A stretch of DNA of 13,418 nucleotides from an uncultured Gammaproteobacteria bacterium (GTDB taxonomy: Bacteria; Pseudomonadota; Gammaproteobacteria; Coxiellales; Coxiellaceae). Below the pieces are notes generated by a model. The model saw only the letters and a program-made list of their open reading frames with translations, had not been told where the DNA came from and ran no database searches. Positions 1 to 7,038 of the stretch are shown here, one piece after another. Each line of letters begins with the position of its first letter. Within the stretch, counting starts at the first letter, position 1. A program made the translations under genes and the position numbers. Location: NCBI GenBank assembly GCA_903870185.1, contig CAIQCE010000042.1, forward strand, positions 1 to 13,418. The letters are read 5' to 3'.

Positions 1-2090
1 ATGTAGGCACAGTTGAAGTGATTGATGTGAGTGAAGAGCCTTTAACTCCTGAATTAAAGGCTTTGATGCGAGCAATATTGACTCAATTTGATCAATTAAT
101 TAAGGCGACAAAACGAGTGCCTCCGGAAGTTTTAACGGCACTATCTAATATTGAAGATCCTAGTCGGTTAGCTGATAGCCTTGCTGCTCATTTAGCTTTA
201 AAGATTGATGTTAGACAGCAAGTTTTAGAAGCTTGTAATGTGACTGACCGACTTAATTTATTGAATCAGTTGCTTCATGAGGAGTTGGAATTAGTCGAAT
301 TAGATAAGCGAGTTCAGGATAGAGTAAAAGGGCAAGTCGAAACGAATCAAAAGCAATATTATCTCAGTGAAAAAATCAAGGCCATTCAAAATGAATTAGG
401 TGAGCTGGGTGAAAAATCAGGTATGGATGATATGCAGCAGCTTCAAGCTAAAATTGAAAATGCAGGCATGTCTACTGAGGCAAAAGAAAAAGCCCTCGCT
501 GAGTTCAATAAATTGAAGATGATGCCTTCTATGTCAGCTGAGGCTACGGTTTGTCGTAATTATTTAGATTGGTTAGTGGCTGTTCCTTGGAAAAAACAAT
601 CTAAAGTTAGTAAGGATCTAGCGGCAGCACAAGTTGTTCTGGATAAAGATCATTATGGTTTAGAAAAAGTTAAAGACCGGATTTTAGAATATCTCGCAGT
701 TGGGCAACGAGTTAAAAAATTAAAGGGTCCAATACTCTGTTTAGTCGGACCACCAGGGGTGGGTAAAACTTCCTTAGGGCAATCCATCGCCAATGCCACA
801 GGTCGTGAATTTACAAGAATTTCATTGGGTGGTGTTCGAGATGAGGCTGAGATTCGAGGTCATCGCCGAACTTATGTTGGAGCCATGCCCGGTAAAATTA
901 TCCAGAAATTGGCGAAGTCTAAAGTTCGAAATCCACTATTTATGCTAGATGAAGTTGATAAAATGGCTATGGACTTTCGTGGTGATCCTGCTTCAGCATT
1001 ATTAGAAGTTTTGGATCCCGAGCAAAATAGTACCTTTAGTGATCATTATTTAGAAGTGGATTATGATCTTTCTAATGTTATGTTTATTGCAACAGCTAAT
1101 ACATTAAATATTCCTCCGGCTTTATTGGATAGAATGGAGGTGATTTCAATTGCAGGTTATACAGAAATTGAAAAATTGAATATTGCAAAGCGTTATTTAA
1201 TTCCAAAACAAGTTGAGCAATCAGGCCTGAAAATCAAAGAGCTTTTAATTGATGAATCCGTGCTATTAACCATTATTCGTAGTTATACTCGAGAAGCAGG
1301 TGTCCGTTCTCTAGATAGGGAAATCTCTAAACTTTGCCGTAAAGCGGTTAAAGAAATTTTATTAAATCCTAAATTAAAATCAGTTCATATCACTGAGAAA
1401 AATTTAGAAGAGTATTTAGGAGTTAAGCGTTATCGTTATGGCCTTGCTGAAAAGAATGATCAAATAGGTCAAGTGACTGGCCTTGCTTGGACTGAAGTAG
1501 GTGGTGAAATTTTGACGATTGAAGTCCAAACTGTTCCCGGAAAAGGTGATACTCAGCGAACTGGTAATCTGGGGGATGTGATGAAAGAATCTATCCAAGC
1601 AGCTTTGACAGTCGTAAGAAGTCGTTCCCAAGTTTTAGGATTGCCAGATAATTTTTATCAACAACACGATTTTCACTTTCATGTCCCTGAAGGTGCGACT
1701 CCTAAAGATGGACCAAGTGCAGGTATTGCCATGTGCACCGCATTAGTTTCTTCATTGGCTAAAATCCCTGTTAAAGCCGATGTGGCCATGACGGGAGAAA
1801 TCACTTTACGAGGTGAGGTCTTGCCGATTGGAGGTTTGAAAGAAAAATTATTGGCAGCAGTTCGAGCGGGCATTAAGACAGTTATTATTCCCGAGGATAA
1901 TTCTCGTGATCTTAAAGAAATTCCAAAAGAAGTAAAAGAAAATCTTACGATTCATCCTGTTAAATGGATCGATCAAGTTTTAGAAATTGCTCTGGAAAAA
2001 ATGCCTCAACCGCATATTGAGCTTTCTGATAAAGCACCAGCGATTAAGTCAAAAAATAAAACAAAGCGAGAATCGATCCGCACCCATTAG
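1..2090 (+). CDS. lon: Lon ATP-dependent protease, 5'-truncated by the window edge
   Basis: Lon is a cytosolic homo-oligomeric AAA+ serine protease that degrades misfolded and regulatory proteins. The reading frame is open to the left edge (codons from base 3), so the true start lies outside. Residue numbers below count from the GTG at 18, which is an internal codon and not a start. Walker A GPPGVGKT is at residues 244-251, Walker B MLDE ends at D311-E312, and the proteolytic dyad is S567 (in KDGPSAG) with K610 (in GGLKEKLLAA). The 43-residue dyad spacing equals that of E. coli S679/K722, so about 112 N-terminal residues (part of the substrate-binding LAN domain) are missing. The coiled-coil part of the N domain is visible around residues 80-160. 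The C-terminus ends in a short Lys/Arg-rich tail. pmbA follows after 16 nt on the same strand, so co-transcription is likely. No defect was seen in the visible part. Confidence 0.97.
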   Translation, partial: VGTVEVIDVSEEPLTPELKALMRAILTQFDQLIKATKRVPPEVLTALSNIEDPSRLADSLAAHLALKIDVRQQVLEACNVTDRLNLLNQLLHEELELVELDKRVQDRVKGQVETNQKQYYLSEKIKAIQNELGELGEKSGMDDMQQLQAKIENAGMSTEAKEKALAEFNKLKMMPSMSAEATVCRNYLDWLVAVPWKKQSKVSKDLAAAQVVLDKDHYGLEKVKDRILEYLAVGQRVKKLKGPILCLVGPPGVGKTSLGQSIANATGREFTRISLGGVRDEAEIRGHRRTYVGAMPGKIIQKLAKSKVRNPLFMLDEVDKMAMDFRGDPASALLEVLDPEQNSTFSDHYLEVDYDLSNVMFIATANTLNIPPALLDRMEVISIAGYTEIEKLNIAKRYLIPKQVEQSGLKIKELLIDESVLLTIIRSYTREAGVRSLDREISKLCRKAVKEILLNPKLKSVHITEKNLEEYLGVKRYRYGLAEKNDQIGQVTGLAWTEVGGEILTIEVQTVPGKGDTQRTGNLGDVMKESIQAALTVVRSRSQVLGLPDNFYQQHDFHFHVPEGATPKDGPSAGIAMCTALVSSLAKIPVKADVAMTGEITLRGEVLPIGGLKEKLLAAVRAGIKTVIIPEDNSRDLKEIPKEVKENLTIHPVKWIDQVLEIALEKMPQPHIELSDKAPAIKSKNKTKRESIRTH

Positions 2091-2106
2091 ACCATAGGGA
2101 AATAAA

Positions 2107-3447
2107 ATGGAAACGCAATACTCTTCGCCTGAGTTCTTGGAGTTACAGGCAGTTGCGGAAAAAACTTTGTTGTTAGCCAAGCGTCAAGGGGCTACACAAG
2201 CAGAGGTTCATCTCTCTATGGAAAATGGATTTTCTGTGCACGCTCGTGAAGGTGATGTAGATACATTAGAACATACGCGTGAAAAAAATCTGGTTTTGAC
2301 TGTATATTTTGGATTTCAATCAGGTACCGCTACTACTTCTGATCTAAGTGCATCAGCTATCTCTTCAGCTGTTGAAAAGGCAAGCAACATAGCTCGTTAT
2401 ACAGGTGCTGATCCTTATTCAGGCCTTGCTGATCCCGAGCTGATTGCGAAACAATTTCCGGATTTAAAACTTTATCACCATTGGGATATTTCTCCTGCTG
2501 AAGCTATTGATTTAGCTTTGCGATGTGAAAAAGAAGCAAGACAACGAGATAAGAGAATTATTCGAACGGAAGGGGTGAATCTTAGTACTCATGATTATTT
2601 TATTATCTATGCTAATTCTCACGGTTTTATAGGGCATTCTTCAGCCAGTGAGCATCTTTTTAGTTGTGGATTAATCGCAGAGCAAGATCAAAAAATGCAG
2701 CGGGCGAGTGAATACAGTCTAGTTCGAAATCCAGCAGATTTAGAGGCGCCTGAGTTATTGGCAGATCGAACTGTCGATAAAGTATTGAGTCGTTTAGGTG
2801 CGGTTCAAATCACAACTCGTCAGTGCCCTATTATATTTAATCCTAGTACGGCTCGTGGACTTTTAGGAAGTTTCATTCGAGCGGTCAGTGGAGGAAGTTT
2901 ATATCGAGAGGCCTCATTTTTATTAAATCACTTAGATCAGCCCGTATTCCCGTCATTTGTTAAAATTGATCAACGTCCTCGTCTACTGGGGGGATGGGGA
3001 AGCACTAATTTTGATAGTGAAGGAGTTGAAACTAATGATTTGTCTTTTGTCGATAATGGCATTTTAAAGTCTTATGTCTTAGGTAGTTATTCTGCTCGTA
3101 AATTAGGCCTTAAAACCACTGGGAATTCAGATGGGGTTCATAATCTTTTTATCAATACATCCGATCAAGATCAAGCAGGATTGTTGAAGAAAATGGGTGA
3201 TGGTTTACTGGTTACAGAATTAATGGGGCAGGGCATTAATATCATAACGGGAAACTATTCTAGGGGAGCTTTTGGTTATTGGGTTGAAAATGGAGTGATT
3301 CAATATCCCGTAGAAGAGATCACAATTGCGGGGAACCTTAAAGACATGTTCGCTAATTTAGTGTCGGTAGGTAATGATGTGGATCAGCGAGGGAATATAC
3401 AAACGGGTTCGATATTATTAGAAGAAATGACACTGGCGGGGAAGTGA
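2107..3447 (+). CDS. pmbA: PmbA/TldE, inactive-type partner subunit of the TldD/TldE metalloprotease
   Basis: The protein has 446 residues (about 450 in E. coli) and is colinear with PmbA/TldE from end to end. TldD and TldE form a cytosolic heterodimeric protease that trims unfolded peptides. In E. coli it matures microcin B17 and degrades the CcdA antitoxin. TldD carries the HExxxH zinc motif. Here the corresponding segment near residue 247 reads STARGLLG with no histidines, which is the PmbA-type, non-metal-binding subunit. Family signatures seen include FDSEGV, SYSARKLGLK, VTELMGQG, SRGAFGYWVENG and EITIAGNLKDM. The ATG at 2107 has a purine-rich stretch (AGGGAA) just upstream and lies 16 nt after the lon stop, suggesting a lon-pmbA transcript. 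The partner tldD is not in the window and would have to be elsewhere. Confidence 0.95.
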   Translation: METQYSSPEFLELQAVAEKTLLLAKRQGATQAEVHLSMENGFSVHAREGDVDTLEHTREKNLVLTVYFGFQSGTATTSDLSASAISSAVEKASNIARYTGADPYSGLADPELIAKQFPDLKLYHHWDISPAEAIDLALRCEKEARQRDKRIIRTEGVNLSTHDYFIIYANSHGFIGHSSASEHLFSCGLIAEQDQKMQRASEYSLVRNPADLEAPELLADRTVDKVLSRLGAVQITTRQCPIIFNPSTARGLLGSFIRAVSGGSLYREASFLLNHLDQPVFPSFVKIDQRPRLLGGWGSTNFDSEGVETNDLSFVDNGILKSYVLGSYSARKLGLKTTGNSDGVHNLFINTSDQDQAGLLKKMGDGLLVTELMGQGINIITGNYSRGAFGYWVENGVIQYPVEEITIAGNLKDMFANLVSVGNDVDQRGNIQTGSILLEEMTLAGK

Positions 3448-3468
3448 GAAAAAAATTAGATTTTAATA

Positions 3469-3497
3469 ATATTCTCTTAAGCTTGCTAAGCTATAAT
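3469..3497 (+). promoter_or_regulatory. Possible sigma70 promoter for the 725-residue membrane protein
   Basis: A perfect TATAAT lies at 3492-3497 in the 82-bp gap between pmbA and the next gene. It is 32 nt before the ATG, a normal leader length. The -35 region at 17-bp spacing (3469-3474, ATATTC) is poor. A 5-bp inverted repeat (AGCTT at 3480-3484, AAGCT at 3488-3492) abuts the -10 box. It could be an operator half-pair or chance. There is no T-run after it, so it is not a terminator. The call rests mainly on the -10 box and its position. Confidence 0.4.
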
Positions 3498-3529
3498 ATG
3501 GACTGAGTATTTATTTCAAAGGAATATTA

Positions 3530-5707
3530 ATGCCAAAAGAAAAGCTGCATCCTGCTGATTTACATGAAGAAATTCCATTTTGGTTGAATTCCAGATGGAT
3601 CATTAATCGGGGGCTTCCTAATCTCTTTATTATTGGGATTTGGTCCGCTATCTCTTTTACTATTCTGTATAGCTTAGCCGCTACTTTACCGGTTTTTGCC
3701 CTGTCTCTGATTGCTATTGGAAGTGCCTTTGGTGTCTTTTTATTAGGTCAATGGTTTCGCGATAAATTCATACTGCCTGTTTTCAAACCTTTTTATCGCT
3801 GGATTTTAAGAACCCTGTTCGCAAAATCTATCGAAGATTCTAATGAGATTATCGATCATTTGATTGATAAGCGAACATTTTCAGAGCAATTAGTCGATTA
3901 TATTCGCTATAACTTAGGGCGTAGATTGCGTGAAAATGAGGAAGAGAATACTGCGCTGAAAATTCGGATTGCACAATTTAATGCTCGATGGGGAGCAAAG
4001 GCCCGGTTTATACTATCGGGTTATATTTTGATTCAGGCTTTGATTTTCTTTGCAGCTTCTTTGTTTGGAATTGCATTATCACCAGGGGCTGTGATTGGGT
4101 TGATTATCGTGGGGATTTTTGGTGGCGGTGTCTGTGGTGCTTTGGCAAATGATAATCTATTGGCTAATGGTCTAGTGAGTTTAGCCAAGAGATCAGATGC
4201 TGAACAAAAACGATTGGAAGCTGAAGTTAATCCGTGGGATCGTCGCTTAGGGAAATTATTCTGCTTCGTCCATGGGATAGCTATGGGGGTTGCTTGTTTT
4301 GCTGCAGCACTAAAATTAGTGCCGATAATGACTTCATTTCCCTTGGTGGCAGCTAATCCGTTAATGATTCCATTATTTTTAGGCTTTGTGGGACTTTGTT
4401 CGTTGGCAGTCGGTAAAGGATATTATTCGCTCGGTTATAAATTATGGTTGAATAAGAAAAAGATCTTAAAGGGTCTTTTTTATGGAAAAGATTTTCAGGG
4501 TAATGAGGTTGGGTTTTTTCAACGTTCCATGGGAATTATCGGCGCGATTTTATTTGGAGTGGTCGTATCACTCGCTTTTATAATGTTGAATGGAAGTTCA
4601 TTTGCTTTAACAGTGGGATCACCTATTTATACTTTAACTGGTACTTTCCTTCAATTTAATTTTTCAGCATCAGCAATCTCAGCCTTTATTTTTGCAGGTG
4701 TTATTGGGTGGCTTGGTAATGCGATTATCCTTTTTTGTGGAACATCGACGATCTTTAGGGGAATTGGAAAGCGTATAGATCAATTTTTTTCGATTAAAAA
4801 AGATATCTTGTCATTAACTCCAGATGAACAAATCAGATTAAAAAATGAATTATCAGCACATAAATTTTCTGAACATAATTCAGGCTCTAAAGAGTCAGCC
4901 CCTCATTGGTACAAACTCCATTGGAAGCTCGAACAATCTATTCGTGTTCATCTGATTATATTTTTTAATGGTATCGGTAATGGAGCGTTGGCCTCCTTCC
5001 CGAATGCTGTGGTTTTATTTGCGGTGGCACCTCCCTTAGCTTTACCCGTTGGAATGGCCTTGTTCGGTCTCACCATGATTTCTTCTATTTGTAAGGATGA
5101 AATGAATTGGGTAGTAGGGCATGAGAATCGGGCTGGTGGATATTTAGAGGCAAAAAAATTATTAGAGCAGGCTATTATTTTGGATAGAGTTGACAGTACA
5201 GAAAACAAAGCTCGTTCGGCTGAGCTGCGTAGAAAAGCGGCTGAAATCAGAGATGGATATGATCCACATTTTTTTATTACTCTTTTAACTGGAATTGTTC
5301 GTGTGGTGAGTAATATCATTGCACTGTTCGCTTTGCCAATAGTAATGATTATGTCTACTAAAAAACCTTCTGCTATTAAACCTCAAGACCAACTAACTAA
5401 TGAGGTATCGACTTTGCCTGTTGGAGGTATTGCAGCTGCGAGTGCTGAGGTGGTAGGTGAAAGCGCTCCTTTGGTGTCCCAGGTTAATGGCGGGGCGAGT
5501 CCTGCCTTGTTTGCTGTTGGTCCTGCCGCGAAGCATGCAGCAAGAAAAAGTTCTGAGGGTGATGTTGTAGCAGCAGTAGATACAGATGCTTTGCTACCTC
5601 GGCCTACTACACCGACTCGCAATGCAATTGAAGCAGTCGATGCGCCGCCTGGTGGCAGCCCGATGACTGTTAGACTAGCAGATCCATCTCGCCAAAGTGG
5701 TCGTTAA
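3530..5707 (+). CDS. Unrecognised polytopic membrane protein with a long GC-rich disordered tail
   Basis: I do not recognise the family. The 725-residue product has a short hydrophilic N-terminus and then about ten hydrophobic segments, roughly at 29-50, 54-74, 158-180, 184-206, 244-264, 276-296, 332-354, 382-404, 490-520 and 581-609. They tend to come in pairs separated by charged, aromatic-rich linkers. Two hydrophilic loops (about 100-157 and 411-471) and a charged helix (about 538-576) are probably cytosolic or amphipathic. From about 611 to the end the chain is Ala/Val/Pro/Ser/Thr-rich, with no hydrophobic helix of membrane length, and looks disordered. By hand count, bases 5401-5700 have 163 G+C of 300 (54%), against 89 of 240 (37%) at 4501-4740. 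The ATG at 3530 is backed by AAGGAA at 3519-3524. The last 38 bp overlap the 3' end of the convergent HPr gene. No catalytic motif, signal peptidase site or transporter signature was seen. A lineage-specific envelope protein or a secreted membrane-active effector are both possible, neither proven. Confidence 0.85.
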   Translation: MPKEKLHPADLHEEIPFWLNSRWIINRGLPNLFIIGIWSAISFTILYSLAATLPVFALSLIAIGSAFGVFLLGQWFRDKFILPVFKPFYRWILRTLFAKSIEDSNEIIDHLIDKRTFSEQLVDYIRYNLGRRLRENEEENTALKIRIAQFNARWGAKARFILSGYILIQALIFFAASLFGIALSPGAVIGLIIVGIFGGGVCGALANDNLLANGLVSLAKRSDAEQKRLEAEVNPWDRRLGKLFCFVHGIAMGVACFAAALKLVPIMTSFPLVAANPLMIPLFLGFVGLCSLAVGKGYYSLGYKLWLNKKKILKGLFYGKDFQGNEVGFFQRSMGIIGAILFGVVVSLAFIMLNGSSFALTVGSPIYTLTGTFLQFNFSASAISAFIFAGVIGWLGNAIILFCGTSTIFRGIGKRIDQFFSIKKDILSLTPDEQIRLKNELSAHKFSEHNSGSKESAPHWYKLHWKLEQSIRVHLIIFFNGIGNGALASFPNAVVLFAVAPPLALPVGMALFGLTMISSICKDEMNWVVGHENRAGGYLEAKKLLEQAIILDRVDSTENKARSAELRRKAAEIRDGYDPHFFITLLTGIVRVVSNIIALFALPIVMIMSTKKPSAIKPQDQLTNEVSTLPVGGIAAASAEVVGESAPLVSQVNGGASPALFAVGPAAKHAARKSSEGDVVAAVDTDALLPRPTTPTRNAIEAVDAPPGGSPMTVRLADPSRQSGR

Positions 5708-5948
5708 ACAAGGCTTCTATAGCTAGTAGAGCTTCTGCTTCATCGATGCCTTCAAAGTTAAAATCCAATTGAATGCCTTGTTTGGCGCCTATTCCCATCA
5801 CCGCCATGATGTCTTTGGCATCTCTTTTGCGATCTTGATGAGTGATTATTATTCGACATTGATATCGAGCAGCTAAATCACAGAGCTTCATTGCAGCTCG
5901 TGCATGAAGCCCTAGTGAATTTTGAACAATCAGCGTGATTTCTTGCAT
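5670..5948 (-). CDS. HPr-family phosphocarrier (HPr/NPr type)
   Basis: The 92-residue cytosolic protein has the HPr active-site block NSLGLHARAAMKL, with the phosphorylated histidine at H15. It would accept phosphate from PTS enzyme I and pass it on, as HPr or NPr do. Position 46, the Ser that HPr kinase phosphorylates in many bacteria (usual context K-S-I-M), is Asp here (K45-D46-I47-M48). Position 18, often Pro in HARPA, is Ala, which the family allows. The gene is last in the operon. Its ATG overlaps the hpf stop by one base (TAATG), implying translational coupling. Place in the operon matches npr of E. coli, but ptsN and rapZ, which normally lie between, are absent, so I give no symbol (ptsH or npr). 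The 3' end overlaps the opposite-strand membrane-protein gene by 38 bp. Confidence 0.93.
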   Translation of the reverse strand: MQEITLIVQNSLGLHARAAMKLCDLAARYQCRIIITHQDRKRDAKDIMAVMGIGAKQGIQLDFNFEGIDEAEALLAIEALFNDHFGEMDLLV

Positions 5949-6241
5949 TAGTCTTGATGATTCAATTTTTTCTCTTTGTACTTTTCAAGCTGACGAGAGA
6001 TTTTATTGATAAGTTCGTCAATCGCTGCGTAAAGGTCAGAATCTTCTGCGCTGATATGAATGTCTTTTCCAGGAAGATTGAGTTGAACTTCAGCAATCTG
6101 ACGTGTTTTTTCGACTGAAAGAGTCAAGTGAGCATGAGTAATTTTATGAATGGAGGATTTTAAGTGGTGGAATTTTTTTTCAGCGAATTCACGAATGGCA
6201 GGTGTTATTTCTAAATTATGTCCTGAGATTTGTAGTTGCAT
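5948..6241 (-). CDS. hpf: Short-form ribosome hibernation promoting factor (HPF)
   Basis: The 97-residue protein begins MQLQISGHNLEITPAIREF and matches short HPF (E. coli 95 residues) over its full length. It lacks the C-terminal dimerisation domain of long HPF. Short HPF binds the 30S decoding region in stationary phase and, with RMF, gives inactive 100S ribosomes. Whether RMF exists here cannot be seen. The ATG at 6241 is preceded on the minus strand by an AAAAGGGGAAG ribosome-binding site, one of the stronger ones in the window, which would suit high expression. It sits 49 nt after lptB. In the usual gammaproteobacterial order rpoN lies between lptB and hpf, and it is absent here. The stop overlaps the HPr start (TAATG). 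Confidence 0.94.
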   Translation of the reverse strand: MQLQISGHNLEITPAIREFAEKKFHHLKSSIHKITHAHLTLSVEKTRQIAEVQLNLPGKDIHISAEDSDLYAAIDELINKISRQLEKYKEKKLNHQD

Positions 6242-6289
6242 GTTCTTCCCCTTTTAGTTATAGAAATTATTCTTCATTCCGCTTACAAC

Positions 6290-6295
6290 ATTATA
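6290..6295 (-). promoter_or_regulatory. Possible internal -10 box ahead of hpf
   Basis: A perfect TATAAT on the minus strand (plus-strand ATTATA) overlaps the lptB stop codon and lies about 48 nt before the hpf start. No convincing -35 hexamer was found at 15-19 bp. An extra promoter for hpf/HPr would make biological sense, because hibernation factors are growth-phase regulated, but in AT-rich DNA this hexamer can arise by chance. Confidence 0.25.
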
Positions 6296-7019
6296 AATCG
6301 AATTGATCGCCTAAGTATACTTCTCTCACTGTAGCATGTTTGAGTATATAGTCTGGAGTTCCTTCAGCTATGACTTGGCCTTGGTTGATGATATAGGCCC
6401 TTTCACAGATATCCAAGGTTTCACGAACATTGTGATCGGTAATCAATACCCCAATACCGCGACTGCTTAAGTGCTTGATGATTCTTTTGATATCGACAAT
6501 AGAAATTGGGTCAATTCCGGCGAAAGGTTCATCTAAAAGAATAAAATGTGGGTCCATTGCAAGAGCTCTTGCGATTTCAACTCGACGTCTTTCTCCTCCC
6601 GATAAGCTGATGCCTTTTGCATCTTTTAAATGTGTGATGTTCAATTCAGCCATTAATTTATACAGTTGTTCCATTCTCATGGATTTTATCAGTTTAGTAT
6701 TAAGCTCTAAAATGCCCAATATGTTTTGAGAGACCGTTAGTTTTCTGAAAATGGATGCCTCTTGTGGTAAATACCCTAGCCCAAGCTGGGCTCTTTTATG
6801 CATGGGAAAATAACTAATATCAATATCATTAAGATATATAGTTCCACTGTCAGGTTTAATGAGACCCACTGTTATATAAAAACTAGTGGTTTTGCCTGCA
6901 CCATTAGGGCCCAAAAGTCCTACTATTTCGCCTCCATTGACGTGGAATCCAATATTTTTGACGATTACTCTGGAATGGTATGATTTATAAAGATGAGTTA
7001 CTTTTAAAGAATGTGTCAT
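6291..7019 (-). CDS. lptB: LptB, ATPase of the LPS export ABC transporter LptB2FGC
   Basis: The 242-residue cytosolic ABC ATPase powers extraction of LPS from the inner membrane by LptFG. Using the start at 7019: Walker A GPNGAGKTT at 37-45, Q-loop Q86, signature LSGGE at 139-143, Walker B ILLDE at 160-164 with catalytic E164, and H-loop H196. These sit one residue off the E. coli LptB numbering (E163, H195). I chose 7019 over the longer in-frame start at 7061 because AAGGA lies 6 nt before it, the resulting length matches the family (241), and the longer form would begin inside the lptC 3' end. It follows lptC by 19 nt. The usual intervening gene lptA, for the periplasmic bridge protein, is not there. 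Confidence 0.96.
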   Translation of the reverse strand: MTHSLKVTHLYKSYHSRVIVKNIGFHVNGGEIVGLLGPNGAGKTTSFYITVGLIKPDSGTIYLNDIDISYFPMHKRAQLGLGYLPQEASIFRKLTVSQNILGILELNTKLIKSMRMEQLYKLMAELNITHLKDAKGISLSGGERRRVEIARALAMDPHFILLDEPFAGIDPISIVDIKRIIKHLSSRGIGVLITDHNVRETLDICERAYIINQGQVIAEGTPDYILKHATVREVYLGDQFDL

Positions 7020-7025
7020 GGCCTT

Positions 7026-7030
7026 TCCTT
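7026..7030 (-). promoter_or_regulatory. Ribosome-binding site deciding the lptB start
   Basis: AAGGA on the minus strand, 6 nt before the ATG at 7019, supports the 242-residue LptB rather than the 14-residue-longer in-frame alternative. Confidence 0.7.
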
Positions 7031-7038
7031 GGGATAAT

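Noticed and set aside
3480..3492. Small inverted repeat after pmbA as a rho-independent terminator
   Set aside because: Five base pairs only and no T-run. It overlaps the -10 box and is better left as a possible operator or chance.
4948..5319. 123-residue open frame on the minus strand inside the orphan membrane-protein gene
   Set aside because: No recognisable domain or ribosome-binding site. The plus-strand frame has the coherent membrane-protein pattern and runs through it, so this is an antisense shadow.
5383..5622. 79-residue Ala/Thr-rich open frame on the minus strand opposite the GC-rich tail
   Set aside because: High GC lowers stop frequency, no upstream ribosome-binding site was noticed, and the low-complexity product mirrors the sense tail.
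5641..5662. GC-rich near-palindrome GCCGCCTGGTGGC as a terminator of the minus-strand operon
   Set aside because: The stem is short and imperfect and no T-run follows on either strand.
5498..5707. Dot/Icm-type C-terminal secretion signal on the orphan protein
   Set aside because: The tail has no Glu-rich block and the last residues (DPSRQSGR) lack the hydrophobic residue expected near the end. The organism's secretion systems are unknown.
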